This document shows positions 34,820 to 49,696 of a DNA stretch of 64,000 nt, one piece after another. Position 1 is the first letter of the stretch. Each line of letters opens with the position of its first letter. The translations under genes and the position numbers were made by a program. The stretch is from Hofstenia miamia (taxonomy: Eukaryota > Xenacoelomorpha > Acoela). Where the stretch lies: assembly GCA_004352715.1 (NCBI GenBank), contig SCFE01000001.1:4650125-4714124 (forward strand), given 5' to 3'. The notes under the pieces were generated by a model. That model did not search any database and had not been told where the DNA came from. It saw only the letters and a program-made list of their open reading frames with translations.

Positions 34820-37800
34820 CTAAAAGCATAGCATAATAATCCCAATTTACATTCATAAAATATAATTCATTTTAAAATTATTAATGTTTGAAGTAATTTC
34901 AATAAAATCTTTTAATGCAAAAACATCGTTAAATTTCATATATGATGGTAAAATCGGTGTGATTAAAAATTATAATTTTCAAATCTTATAATACACACAA
35001 ATAATTGCTTTACAGTAAGCTAAAAGGGCATATCATGGAATTATTATTGAAGAGGAAGGATCCAACGGCTTTACAAAAAATGACTCATTCTTATATTTTT
35101 GAATAGCTGTGACGTGATATATGAGGAAACATCCAAATTTTAAGCACTGCAATGAAAAATAGTTGGAAATTTCTAAATTGGGAAGGAACATTTTAGAAAA
35201 GTAGAGTTTTATTATGTTTTGATTTAATTTTTCAAGTGCTTAATGGGCAACATTCACTCCTACACCTATTGATCATTTAGCTTAGGGGTTCAGATACTTT
35301 TGTAATTTTCTCCGATTGAGGGGGTGTGGACCCCCCCCCCTAAATACACACTTAGCAAATTATCTAAAATTAAATAACTTAATTTAAAATATAACAGCAA
35401 ATTTTTCAGAGTTCATATAGAAGGTCTGGTAACTCTATTGAAAGCTTTCATCTGAAGCATGAGCACGCAGCAAAGTGCTTTATGATTATTAGACTAAATT
35501 TTCTTGCTAGAACAAAGACGTTAACACAGAATGCAAATTCGGAGTTCTGTTATGTGAACTTCGAAGTTAGAAATGTGGTGAATTGGAACCAAGTTTATTT
35601 CAGTATCTAAAGAACTTTTAAAAATCGGTTTCAACTGTTGGGTCTCTAAAAGAAACTTTTGAAACATCATGTAGATATATTCTCATAGAAATGAATGCTT
35701 ATCATTGTTTTAAGTTCTCCTGGTTTTTTTTTAAAGAAAAGATGACCTTTACTAGACTGAGTAACCTTGAACAGTTTTATATATCAAGTCCTAAAACATG
35801 ACTTTTGACATATATTACTGATTATTTTTAAACAATATAAAATTTTATTCCCAAAATTTTTTTCGAGTACGTAGAAATGTAAAATAAAATTGTAAATCAT
35901 ATAAAAGTTAATAGACAACATTTTGAATTCATTTGTGTCTGTAAAATTGCAGTAAAATAAATGGTGTGAATGTCCATTTTGAAAGAGAGTTTTACTTCAC
36001 ATTGATTGGTTTGCCAAAGCGAACAATATACCATAACCCAGTTATGCTTCGGCTTCCTTTGGCCAAGAACGAGTAACCAGTTAACCGAGTTTAAAATTCA
36101 GTTAACCGGTTAAATTATGATCCATACCTAAAATATGCCCGGCAGTAGTAATTATTGACCTCTATTGTAGGTTTTCGGACTGTTTAAGACATTTATTAAT
36201 GCTTCATGAAAAACAACTTTTGTAAAAATCCCACGTAGACTCTCTAAGCAAATATAATGTGGTCTAAGCTTTTTAAGATAATTTATTATTCTGGAGTAAA
36301 ACGAATCCCAATAAATATGCAAATATTTGTTATTATATACACGTTTAGTCGATAAGCTAATGCACATTCTACAACCTTGAACTTCTATAAACAAAAAAAT
36401 GGTTAACATTTTAAAAATTAAATTTTTTCAGTTTTTATAAAAAAATAGTATCAATAATTCGAAAATGATTAAAATCACAGGATGTTAATCTGCGTCACTA
36501 AACTTTCAGACGATCGAGGTAATAAATGAAATTATCTATAATTGAAACGAGTGAAAACTAACTGGAACAATTTGAGCAAGTCATTGACGGCAATTACTTT
36601 TTTATCGAATCAATACTGTAAACGCAATTAGTTTGAGAATTTATAAAGTTTGGCCAACCCAAATATGTATCATAATTCAACCAGCAGATTTTGCGGATAG
36701 ACTGGAAATCAAACCTAGTAAAACGTAACAATATAATAATAAAGTTCAATTTTCTGTTCGATTTAACTTTACAGATTATACAGATATTTCTTTTTACTAA
36801 GATCAATCGATTCTCTGTTAGGCATACTATACTGTGGAATTCAACTTGGTTATGCGGCCTAATGATCAAAGCCGCAAGAGGTAAAAAATTTGAAAAATAT
36901 AAGGATATATCTTGGATTGAATATAAGGCTGAGCTTAGCAACCAATTAAGATTTTTAATTGAATATTCAGATAAGCAAAATTGGGAGTAGATTCATAGTT
37001 GACGAAATGAAGATTAATGCCTCAGATATCGGAATTTAGTAAACCTGAATTCACAGTGCTATTTAAAATAGGAGAAGGAGAGGTAGATTATTCAACATCA
37101 ATTACTTTCCAATTTCATATGCTTGATTCAGTCTGAGAATTAGGGAATTCATTTCAGAATTTAATATTAAATTAAAATATAGTATGTCGTAGTGCATAGG
37201 CTTTCTTAGTTAATTTATAATTTTATAAAAGAAAATTTAAACGTATTATTTATTAGCATAATTTAATTAAATACATGTTTTATTTATTAAGCATAATGCA
37301 CTTTTTAATAATCATTAAAAGCAAAGTGACTTACTGTTACTTTGGGAGGTTGTTCACTGTTTCCGTTGGGAAAGTTATTATGTTCAAGGAGGGTTTTCTG
37401 ATTTGGAGTGACTACTGTTTGTAAGACTAACCCTCCCACATCAGTGCTTGGTGCGTTGTTGTTGGGTAGTTCTCCTTCAGGCGTTTCTGTGGATTTTTCT
37501 TTTATGGTTACACCGAAGAGGGATTGAAGTTGCTTGTTGAATCGCAGAATGGTGATGTAGCCGGAATAGAAAACAAGCATCCCGCCAGCTTCAAACCAAT
37601 CTACTTTCCCGTCAAATAGTGTGTCTAAAGACCCATTTTTAAATAAGTATTAAATAATAGTTCCTTGGAATGTAAGGATTTGCTTAGCAATAACATCTTA
37701 TATTCTACAATTGAAGCATTAACGCATATATATATATCGGAAAACTTGATTGAAAAAGTAAAAAAACATTAACATAAAATATATTATAAATGGCTTCGAA

Positions 37801-40055
37801 ATGACAAACGTAATTTGTTTGCTAATCGAGCGAAACTTGTTCAGACAATAATTAGTCGCAGAGCTCAAAATTGTGTCAACTGAAGAGAAATAATTATCTT
37901 GAAAAAAACTTACTTAGCTATAATAAATTAAAACTCTATTTAGTAAATTGAAACCAGAGCATATCTTTTCAATGAGTCAATACCAACATTTATTACTTCT
38001 CCTACTTCTTTATTAGAAACGAAGGCAATTGTATTGGATATTTAAAAAAATTAGTCGGAAAACAGAAAAGTAAATTCCATTTCTTTAATGTGTTCTAACA
38101 ACATTCTAAATCGAAAACTAATACTGATCACGTAGCATTTATATATACTGCTGAATTGCATTCGAATGCCGAACACTCATGTATTTTTTTGAAAATTTAA
38201 AAAGAGGGTTTAAAATTTCAATTTACTTTGTACTTAAAGAAAAGTGGAATGCCTTTAAGTAAAATTATTTAATGTTAATTCTCTGTAAAATTGTTTTGTT
38301 AATCCTTAAATGACAGACGCAAAATATATATTAAAATGAATATGCTGAGCAGTAAAAGAACAAAGCCATTGAATTCAAAATGCAATATATATATATATAT
38401 AAATATAATCAATCATTAAAAACTATTATTTTATGAATTAAGGATCATTTGCTATTTTCATAAATGCATTCTGTTCATAGTGCCTACTGCACATTGAAAA
38501 TGGATTTCTTTATTTTTAGGTAATTTAAAACATTTTCTGCACAATGAAATCAATAATTCAACTACAATTGATCAAGGGTTCTACTAATTTCCCATAAATA
38601 ATTGATATAAAAAACTTGCAATGTTGTAACAAGGAGTGTATTAAGCACTCCTTGGTTATAATCTGCAATATTTTGGAAAAATAGCAGCCAGATTATATCA
38701 TTTGACGAGTGATTCACACTGCAATGAAAAATGTTCCCTAATGGAAGTCTAAGATCTAAATTAAGAGCTTAATTCACTACTTCCAAGAACCCGAATGTAT
38801 GTCATCTATTGCCCACAATGTGTATAAAAAAAATGAAATCACATCTGAAAATAGATGTCCAAGTTTTATAATGGTTGACGGAATCTATCCATCACCTAAT
38901 TTGTTTCTTTCCTTAAATACAGTTGTTTGCTATGACATTTTAAGTTTCATCTTTGAACTTTTTTTTTAAAAAATACATAAATGTGTTTCTTAAGATAAAT
39001 TAGCGGACTAATATTCTGCATAAAAACTTCTTTGATTTCGGCAACGCTTCGCATTCTTCCGAAAAAATCAATTGTTGTCTCAAATAATTACTGAAAATTA
39101 AGTAATAAAGTAAGTGTTAATTAAGGTTCTCAAGCATTCGTCATGATAAAACCATAGTTATTTTTGCATGTTTTCTATGGAAATATTCATGAATGTAAAC
39201 ATGAAAAATAAACGGTAGCTTATCTGAATGTACACATAAAAATGGGTATGCTGAAGATAAAGACATTCTACCAAAAACACGATTAGTTTTATACAAATAA
39301 GGACAGATTCTAGACAATGTGTAAACAGCATATCTTGTCAATGTTTGGAAAGTTAAAGGGATTCAATTTCATTTTGAAAATCGTTCTTGAGTAGGCGTAC
39401 AGATAGATAGAGATGCATGTTCTCCTGAACAAGATGTAAGGAAAATATTTTTGTGGTTTGTTAAAAGTACCGAGTTTCTAAATAAGCTAGTATTAAGCAA
39501 GATATAAATATCTTTATGAATATCCAGTTTGAACTAAACATTTGTGATAGTTTTTTGTAATGATGTGACCCTATCAGATTCTGAATTTTGCGCTTGTTAA
39601 GAAAAATATAGTTGAAAATGCTAAAATGTTATCACATTGTCTCGAATTTCTTAAATTATACTAATACCAAAGACCTAAGAAAAATACATTTTTCAACTCA
39701 ATCGTATTTTCACGCCTGGTTACAATAAACTACGCTGAATTCTTTGAATTTCAATGATTCATAGATAAACAAATATCAAAATATTTATCAAAATGCCAGT
39801 TTTTTTAAGTTCATAAAAATACAACATTGGTGCATAATAGAAATAAAGGGAATCACTGTGAACTCACACCGATTGTGTTAAGCAATGATTTAAAAATATG
39901 AAGCGGAGAAGGACACATTATGTTATTTAAATGTAAATTACATGCAACAAATTGTTTACTAGTAAAAGCAAACACTAAAAACTCAATAAATTATCGAAAT
40001 TTTTAATATAACTATGATAAATATTAGATATAGAAACATGTAATTTTCATGCCCC

Positions 40056-40095
<40 letters not shown>

Positions 40096-40775
40096 GGTGC
40101 GTCTTTAAAAATTTTTTTCGAATTTTGAATTGCCTCGTGTGGTTTTGGGTAAATAGAAGTGAAATAATTGTAAATGCGAAATTTCAGCCATATTGGTTTG
40201 CAAAAATGACTTTGAAATTTCTGCCGAAAATACAAAAAATCGGAAAATTAGAAAATGTGTCTTTTATTAAATTACCTACTATGAAGGTAATATAAGTATG
40301 AATGTAATATTTTATGGATATTTAGATCATCTACAACAAATATTTTCTTGTGATAACTTCTATGTATCCTGCCATACTTATCTCAATCAGACAAAAATAA
40401 CCAAAAACATTGAATTTGTTTACAGAAAATAACATAAAAATGAAGCGGTAAGTATTTTAGTGAACAATATTTGGAAGTATGCATATAAACAATAATCCTG
40501 TCAAGAGAAAATAGTTAATTTGCATTATAACAATAATCTTAAAAACCTACATTCATATGTCACTTTCATAGTAGTAATTGAATCAAACTCTAATTTTTTT
40601 GGGTATTTTTGGATTTTCTCAAAAATGTCAAAGTCATTTTCAATATTGGACCAATTTGCCTGAAATTTCGCATGCATAATTTTTTAACTCCTTGTTACCC
40701 AAAAGCGCACGCAGCAAATCGAAATTCGAAAAAAGTTTTTGACGACCCACCTTAATATATATATATATATATACA

Positions 40776-40856
<81 letters not shown>

Positions 40857-43800
40857 TCACAAAGCTACGATATTGATCATTTTTTTCTAAATTATATTTT
40901 CCATTATGCATTAGAAATATATACTTTTCAAAAGATCATTTGCGTTACAGTTTGGCTATTGATTATTATTTTTCGACTTCGGCTAGTGGGAACAAAAATA
41001 AGGCGGTCCCATTCTTGACGATGACATATTTTAAAGACCTAATATGGGAGAATATTCATATCAAATGGAACCCCATACCTATATGGAAAACATCGTTTTC
41101 TACATGAGAGGTGTACCACAAAAATACATTGTACCAACTAGTCATCTTTCATTTTTTGTGTGTTTCATCATTAAAAAATTTCAAGGTAAATTAAAACCTA
41201 TCGTTCTCTTGCACCTTATTCTTAACAATAATTATCTATTTAATGCCATTCAACCAAAGAATTATGATGCACATGGATTTTTTCTATGCTAATCTTCAGA
41301 TGGTCTTAGTGATCATCTTTTAGTGTAAATTGACTATAGCAATGGAAAATGATTTTTTCAAGATAGTATTGTACATATTATCTAAAACAAAAGCACGAAA
41401 AGTAATATTCTTAACTTAACGGAACCATCTTCCAATCCTTCCATACATTAGATTGAGGTAAAGAATTATAACACACTTTTTGTGAAAATAATTAAAATTC
41501 TTAGCGTATAGCAACCGATAATAGTAGAAATATTACAAATACAATTACTCCTACTAAGCTAACGATGTTTTCCGCCAATGGGAATGCTAGCAGCATCTAT
41601 TCTCTTGACAATGCTAGAAATTTTTGTGCACTAAAAGCATCTGAGAAACTGACCTTTTCTGTTATTAACATTCACAGTTCCTTTATCTTAAAGTCTTACT
41701 TATAAAGTGTGCATTTATCTGGAATGATATACAAAAGTAAAAGATATTAAATCCATACGCTTTTTTTCTCTCGGGACTTTTGTAAGCATCTACTATGCAT
41801 AAATTAAATATTGTGCACTTCTAGGTTACATGATTTTTTCTTCTAAATATAAAAGCAATGATGTAAAAGAACGCGTCGGTGAGAGTACAATATTAGCCAT
41901 GAATATTATTTAATAGTTTGTCAAAGAATCATTATAACCATTAATATCAAATTTGACTACTTTGATTATTACAAAATTATTGAGTATTACATGTACATGT
42001 GGCATTGATTACGAGCAGCTGCTACAATGTATCATCAACCAAAAGTATAGTAGCTGAATTTCATCGAAATTTTGAAGTCAAGAAAAGTTCAATAATGTAT
42101 TGAACATATTCAAAATGAAACAAAAATAACAGTCGAAATTTGGATCATCAGCAATAAATTGTGGCAGATAACATATCATTAATAAATCCACAAATAATGG
42201 CTCTTGTGGAATTCCACTTGAATCACTTGGACAATTGGAGTAAAGATATAATCATTCTATTATTGAAAAAATATTCACAAACACCTGATCACAATAATGA
42301 ATGCAAGTAGATTGTTTTAATGTCCTTAGCTGACTTATCTATCATTCAATTCGTCAAATAGTTCCTATACAACGTATTTGTTAACGATAAGAATAGTGAC
42401 AAAATAGTGGATGAAGTCAATTATTTCACTTGGTTTTATATTGCCATACAATCTGTCTAAATTTTTAGGAAATATAAATTTATTTGACGTCAGAATATAT
42501 TTCAATAATTAAATTTGACAAGTATATTTTCCCAATTGAAAATCCATAACTGCATCCATTTTAATAGGATGCTTTACGTAGATACTATTGACAGCAAATT
42601 TTAATTATCTCGAAATATGACATTTTACTTATTTGAAAATTACCAGAAATACATGACAAAAATATCGTAAAAAAGAAATGAATTTTCTTCGATATATTTT
42701 ACTTCAACATAATCAATTTATGATTTTATCTTTTTTACCAGCAGCGTTTTGCCAAAAACACTGGAAAATTTTATTTTAATTGACACGTTAAAGAGAAATT
42801 AAGGGATTTAACAGCTGTGTCCAGTGAAGCAAAGCATCCAGATAAGGAATTAAATCTCTTGCGACACATTTGTCTTAACTGCATAAAACAAAAAGCGTGT
42901 TTCTTAAAAGCTGAGTAAACTCAATCATATATTTTTCGGTAAAAGATAAATTAGCCAATCATTGGTTTTCACTCGCATGCTGACAATGTTTATACTAAAA
43001 AACTATTGCAGATATCTTAATTCTGAGCATTTCAACATTAATGTCATAAGGTACTTCTTAAAAATCCAAAGTGAATCATAAAAATTTTTGAATTTTAACC
43101 TTATTTCCTTTAGTATTGTTTTACGTAATAAACCGATTTTTACGCATTTGGAACAATTTCATCCAGTCCTGTAAAGAAATATTGAAAGGTTTTACATGAA
43201 CACAATTATAGGGTAGGGCCCGCTCATTCAATGATGAACATATGTGCTAAAAATGTGCTTCAATTACATGCAAATAAGAATTTTTCTTCAATGAGAAATT
43301 GATTTTTGTAAAAATATTCAAATTATTTCCATACCTAGTAAACAACAACTACCCTGAATTATTTTGTTTTTTTGAAGACAATCCGTGTGAGTCCCGTTCA
43401 GGCGCCCGGACACAAAGTCAGAAGTTGCTGCGCAGTAAGAGACAATTCTTTATCTTGTGGTGTTCTTAGATTTTAAAAATGTTCATTAGTTCATGAATTA
43501 TAAGCGAAATATTTTTTGTTGAAGTCATTCCAAATTTTAAAAAAAATTCCTAGTTGAAATAGGATTAATTGAATATAATTTAGAGAGCATCGATTAAACA
43601 AAGACTAATGTGTAATCACGCAAGGTTGCAAATTTGCTGAAATGCGGTTGTATTTTTCCACTTTCCATAGATATTTTTCAGCAAAGTGCAAAAACTTAGT
43701 TCAGATAGTTAGCAAGTTTAAAATCCACTAGAGCAACAATTAATCCTTACGAATGGTAAAGCTTAAAGAAAGGGGAGACACTTTATATCCTGTGGTGGAT

Positions 43801-46800
43801 TCGAAATGAGTATCCGAGGAATGAGGGCTTTAATTTTTTTGAGGAAATCATCACTAATTTTTACAACTCTAGGCACTATAGAATTAAGGAAAAAAGATGA
43901 AGACATTTGAGGGGAAGAATTTCAGATAAGACAAGCTACTACCTGAAAGAATGATTTCACAAAATCTATCTTGAAAACATCAAATTAACCCAGTGCAAAG
44001 TTCAAGTTCCTAAAGAAAATGTCATGAGATTCCTGAAGTACTAGATTTGTTTAAATAAGTTAGGGTGTAGAAAAAATTGTTTGAGAAAGAGCTGAGAATG
44101 CTTGTCAGAATTCCAAACATCGAAATTACGATGCTTCTATGAGTCGTGAATATGTCCTTAAAATATTAAGATGATTTTTAAATAAAGCAGATAGATTTCT
44201 ATAAGAAACCACATTAATTGTGGATCAAACAGTTAGGATTAACTACAGAAGGATACCGTTGAACTTTACTTTCTTGGACCTAACAGCACCTTGGTTGTCT
44301 ACTCTAGATTGTCTCATATCAATGGACTGGCCACACTATAGAGTGCAGCATTTGTGAAGCAGAAGTCCAGATCTGCACAAAGTGCCACAAAATCTTTCAA
44401 TCATTGAATCATTCAATGCTTCAAGAGTAAATTCGTCCATCACAAGTACTGAAGTTCATCTTTTTATTTTGCATTAAGTGTAAGAAGTTGAGGTAGGCTA
44501 ACTTTATCTTCCTATATTATCCAACAATCTTAGCGTAGTGCTTTCACAAGCATTTTTAAGTAAGAATCTTTTATATGATGAAGATCCTATACTAGTACAA
44601 AGAACACATTAATTTCTTATGTAATCTACAAATACAAAAACATTATGCTTCGCAGACGACAAAAAATGTATAAAAAAAGGATTTTTGACGTTATTTAGTT
44701 TGGTACTTAAAAGGCAAGACCAAATAAAATGGACTAATTAAATTGTGGGGATCTGAGATAGCTATCAATACACAATATTGTTTTGCGTGCTACTTAAGCG
44801 TGGGTTGGATACAGTTTGCCATATTTTCTAAATTTTCCATTGCATACACCCACTGTGACTCCCACATTTTTCTCAATTAGTAAAACTGTAAAATATTATT
44901 TCCTATGAAAACCAATCCATGAAAATAGGCTATGTAAATACACTTTAATAATTCCTTGATATCGAAATTATTAAGGAGAAACTTGTACATGTACAGCTGA
45001 GCATTTGAATAATAAGGGGCACAGTTTCATTAAAACCGGAAAAACTATGCGATCTTTGAGAAAGCTATGGGTTAAAATGTGTCATTAAAATAAACTGCTA
45101 AGCTCTTAACGTGCACTTCAGTGGGCAGCTAAATTATCCAAAATTGATTAATTTCACAATCTTGCGAGTTCTTTCAAAATTTAAGAAAATTACTCAATTT
45201 CAATCAATTTTGTTAACAGGAGTATTTGTCACTATTTGAATAGAATGTGACATATTGATTTATTCGAGGGAATCCATTAACAAAAGATGAATTACAAGCA
45301 TCAAATTGAATTTATAACGACGACATGCATTTAGTTATATGGCCCAAGCAAAGTGTGACATTAAATTATATATATATATATAATATATATGCGAGTACTC
45401 GAGATTCGAGTCGATGTCCAAAAATTCAACTTGAATCCAACTCAACATTATCTTGAATGCTATCTATTTTTACTTTAATGTCGAAGAAACGAGCGATCTT
45501 TCACTATATATCTCAAATTGTAAACTATCAGGCTTGGTTTCACTCATTTAGTTTAAAATGTTGATTTTTTGTGATTCATTTATATAAAGTATCACCGTTA
45601 AATATAGCTTAGCCTAACGGTAAATAATTCTAAATATAATTTTAGCTGTAACTTGGTTAAGTTCTTACTTTTAGATAAAAAATAACACCGAAAATTTTTT
45701 TTCAAAATTCTTTATTGTTTGAAGTGATTTTTAAAAATGGTGATAATTGATGCATGATTTACACTCCATATTTCATTATCTAGCTAAACAAAACAATTGC
45801 ATTATCTTATTTTCTGAAATGTCCTGAAAAATGACAATCTCTATAATAATCATTCATATTCTAAGTCTATAAATATATATATTTTTATATCATAATAACA
45901 GATTTATGAAAAATAACAAACGAAAGTATTTAGATCAAAAATATTGATGTCTAACCATACAACCTGTAAACAGCTTTCACTACATCATTAATACAAGGCA
46001 TACTTTTAAAATAGTGTTTACCTTTCATGCATGATCTTTCATGACCTGATTTATATCAGTTCTTTGGTTGGATTTGTACATAGTGGCAAAAAATAGAAAT
46101 TTCAATAAACCTGAGTCAATCAGATCCTTTAACTAGGTTATCTAGTAATTTGACAGGAACATTGCATTTCTTTCTGATCAAGGCCATAAATTTACATTTA
46201 ATTTTTGAAATTAGGCCCTTGATAAAATTGTGTATAACAGAAAAAATATGGAAGGCTCTCTAGATACAAAAATTTATAACTTATTCATGCGCCTCCAAAA
46301 AATTCAATCACTTGCAGGTACAACTTGTATGGATATGAATAAAAATCATTGCTTAAAATAAAGTCTTGCAAAGATTCATGCATACCCACTAACATCATTT
46401 GTAGCATTGTTTTGTGTTACATTTGCTTGGCACAGATTCATGGACATTTCTACAGTTATTGTGGGGCCTTGCAGGTCAGGATATTTTTGCTTCCATTTAG
46501 GTCAAGTCTAATTGAATCACTCTTTCAAAATTTGAACGGTTTCAGATCTCATTAATGCAATTAAATTATCGATAGTTTTTTTTCAAAACAATACATTTTA
46601 GTAGGAATGTACACTTGACTTGAAATTAGTAATAGTACATGTAGTATAGAGACAACATTACATTCTATCAATGCTAATGTTCGTAAATTAAAAAAACGAA
46701 TGTCTATCAGCTGTTCCTAGAATAAACCTGTGAAGAGTTTATCAACTTGAAAACATCAACTGTGCAAATGTTTTCACACAACGTTTATAAATACATATAA

Positions 46801-47418
46801 AGCGAAACCTTTTATGCTAAAAGTAAAAACAGTTCAATTTTAATTTTATACTTTATGGGAATAGACCACTAATGCAATATCAATCTATTTTAACCGTTTA
46901 ATTGTTAGCTGTGTTCATTCTCTAGACATAATGGCTCAACTCTAATAGGCCAAAACTAATTTTTATAATAATAAACAGAAGGTGCTCAAAATCACCAAAA
47001 ACATAAACAATAAATCATAAATGGAAGCCAACTGTTACAGGTCGTAAATGGTTTGACATTTAACTAAATATTTTTACAGACTTCAATACTTTCTTCTATT
47101 GTTCTTCAGAAAGTACTAATCATGGTATAAAAATGTATTTTATAGACTTATGATGCGAATTGTAATTGTAAAGAACATCATTTTTCAGCAAGCAATGCGA
47201 AAATAATTACTAATTTTTTGATTTAGTAATTAAATATTTAACCAAACTAGATCATGAAATATGGAGTGTAAGTCATGCCTTAACTATATTTAACAATATT
47301 TTAAAAGCTGACTTCTAGGGCGTCAGACTTTAATCCATTTTGAAAAAAATTGTCAATGTTATTCCTTATCTAGAAGTAAAAATTTTACCAAGTTATAGCT
47401 GACTTTGAAAACACCCTA

Positions 47419-47449
<31 letters not shown>

Positions 47450-49660
47450 AACATATATATACATAAACACGTTGGTAATATGTTTTGAATTTTGCATGAA
47501 ATTCTTGTAATGATTTTTCTTCAGATTGAAAAATTATTGAAATGGCAAAATATTTTTTACACAATCTGAAAAGTCAAAATATGCATGTCCTCATTCCTGC
47601 ATGCCCTAATATATTATAATTAATGGAATACCTAAAAAGTGGGGCAATGCCCCTTACTTTCCGTTTCAGAACCCATGATAGTTACCTTACAAAGTAAATC
47701 CACTGCTTGAAATAATTATCCTGATTCAAAGCCACATCAAGATTTTTATGATTTTGTTGTATAATTTGATAAATAATTGGATATTCTTTTTCTTAGAGAA
47801 GTTTGGTTTTCTTATATCTTGAGGGATTTTTTTCAATATATTTATTGTAAAATTGGTAAACAAATTTTTTACAATTCTCTTTGTTTGCAATCTAACATGT
47901 TAACAGATTTAAAGGAAAATGATCAAACTAAATTTTCGTTTGGGTGCAGATAAAGTGAAGAGCTACTTCATTGCCACTTACTTTTTCATGTTCTTACGTA
48001 ATTGGTTTTCACAAATTTGTCTATTTTGTCAATAAAGAATGATTGATTGGATTTCTTGTTGCACTTGAAAAATGTAAAAGGAAAGAGGAGAGCTTTTGTG
48101 AATTTCAAAAAAAAATATTAAAAAAATCAATATAATGTAATGAAAAATATACTCTATAGAATATTTTGCCAAAACATTCAAATGAGGTATTTTGAAATTA
48201 GAAAAAAAATATCAAAGAATTTTAAATATTTTCACACATATACATTGAATTAGTAATTTACATACTCTTGCAACTATATTCACAATTCACATACTAGTCA
48301 ACTATATTTTGTATTTTTATATTTTTCAGAAATTTAAAAATTTGAATCAATTTACCTATTATATATTATATAAATATTAATATTATCAAAAACTGATTTT
48401 TACCTTTAAATTGATAATACTTTTTGTACTAGTTTATTCAGATGTATTTTAAAGGTGTCCCTTGATTTTAACATGTGTACAGAATTTTGATAGTAACTGG
48501 CTTAATGATTGAAAGTTAAATGGTCTTCAATTCATATATTATTTAAACAACATCCAATAAAATATTTATCCATTCATAGATCTCAAAAGTGTAAATCGGC
48601 CTAGACCGTGCGATATCAAATAGTAATTAATAATACAGTATTTTATTTATATATATATTATGATCTAAATCCGCTTGATTTTGTTTAGCTTTATCAACCA
48701 AGACGTAGTGATTTACGCTCTTCCGTTCGTCTGCTTTTTCAAAAGAGCCTCATTCAAAGAGCAAATGTTCTCAGCATTTTTTCAAACGGATCACAGGTTC
48801 GGCAAATTTCTTACATGTAAATTTGCCAATTATATATTTGAAGAGCCAGACATTGTAACGACAAAACTCGAAGTCTTGCTCCTTACAAAATTCAAATCAT
48901 CTTATCGGGATGGATATAAGTATTAAATAAATAAATTTATTTACTATTACTACTATACGTGTATCTATTTAATACATATATTTGAACAACCCTTATCTTG
49001 TCGTGGTGACAGAGTTATGACAATATCATGTTCGAATTGCTAAAGCCAAGAAGTCTAGATCTTGATAGTACGAATATATCGGAAGAATAGTGTCGATTTA
49101 AGAGAGAGAGAATTTGGTTTATTATTAAATGCTAAGAGCTTGGCACATTACAAAGTCTAAGTCTTTATTTAAATTTTTTCTAGAACAATAAGTGGTTAAT
49201 AAATTCAGGGTTCTGATAACTATATATATATATATATATATAATATATATATATATAGGTAGTCCCGAAAGTTCTCTGTATTATCCCGTCATACGAACAA
49301 AAACAATTGAAATCCAAGAAAGGCATATATTTTTAATCAACATTATTACCATTTACATTAATGCACATTCGACACCGCTCAAACCAGTTATCGAAGGCTG
49401 AACGCCACGTATTTGCTGATATTTTTCCCAGAAAGTCGTAGTTGATTAGAAGACGCAGTTATTGCTTATCCATAAAACGAGAAACAACACGTAACTATGA
49501 TCTTTGTTTGTGATGTCACCGCGCTTATATATGCTTGCAGCAAAAAAAGATAGTCCGTCACACTCATGATTAACGCTCTAACTGTTGTCATGTTTTAAAT
49601 GTTGTGTGTTGTGTTGTGTGTTAATGGTATGCAATAATACAGAGAACTTTTAGGACTACC

Positions 49661-49696
<36 letters not shown>

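Noticed and set aside
48675-48926. 83-codon ORF present twice (also 61033-61284), first taken as a conserved gene
   Set aside because: The second copy is part of the duplicated haplotype-like contig, so identity reflects assembly or recent duplication. There is no family similarity.
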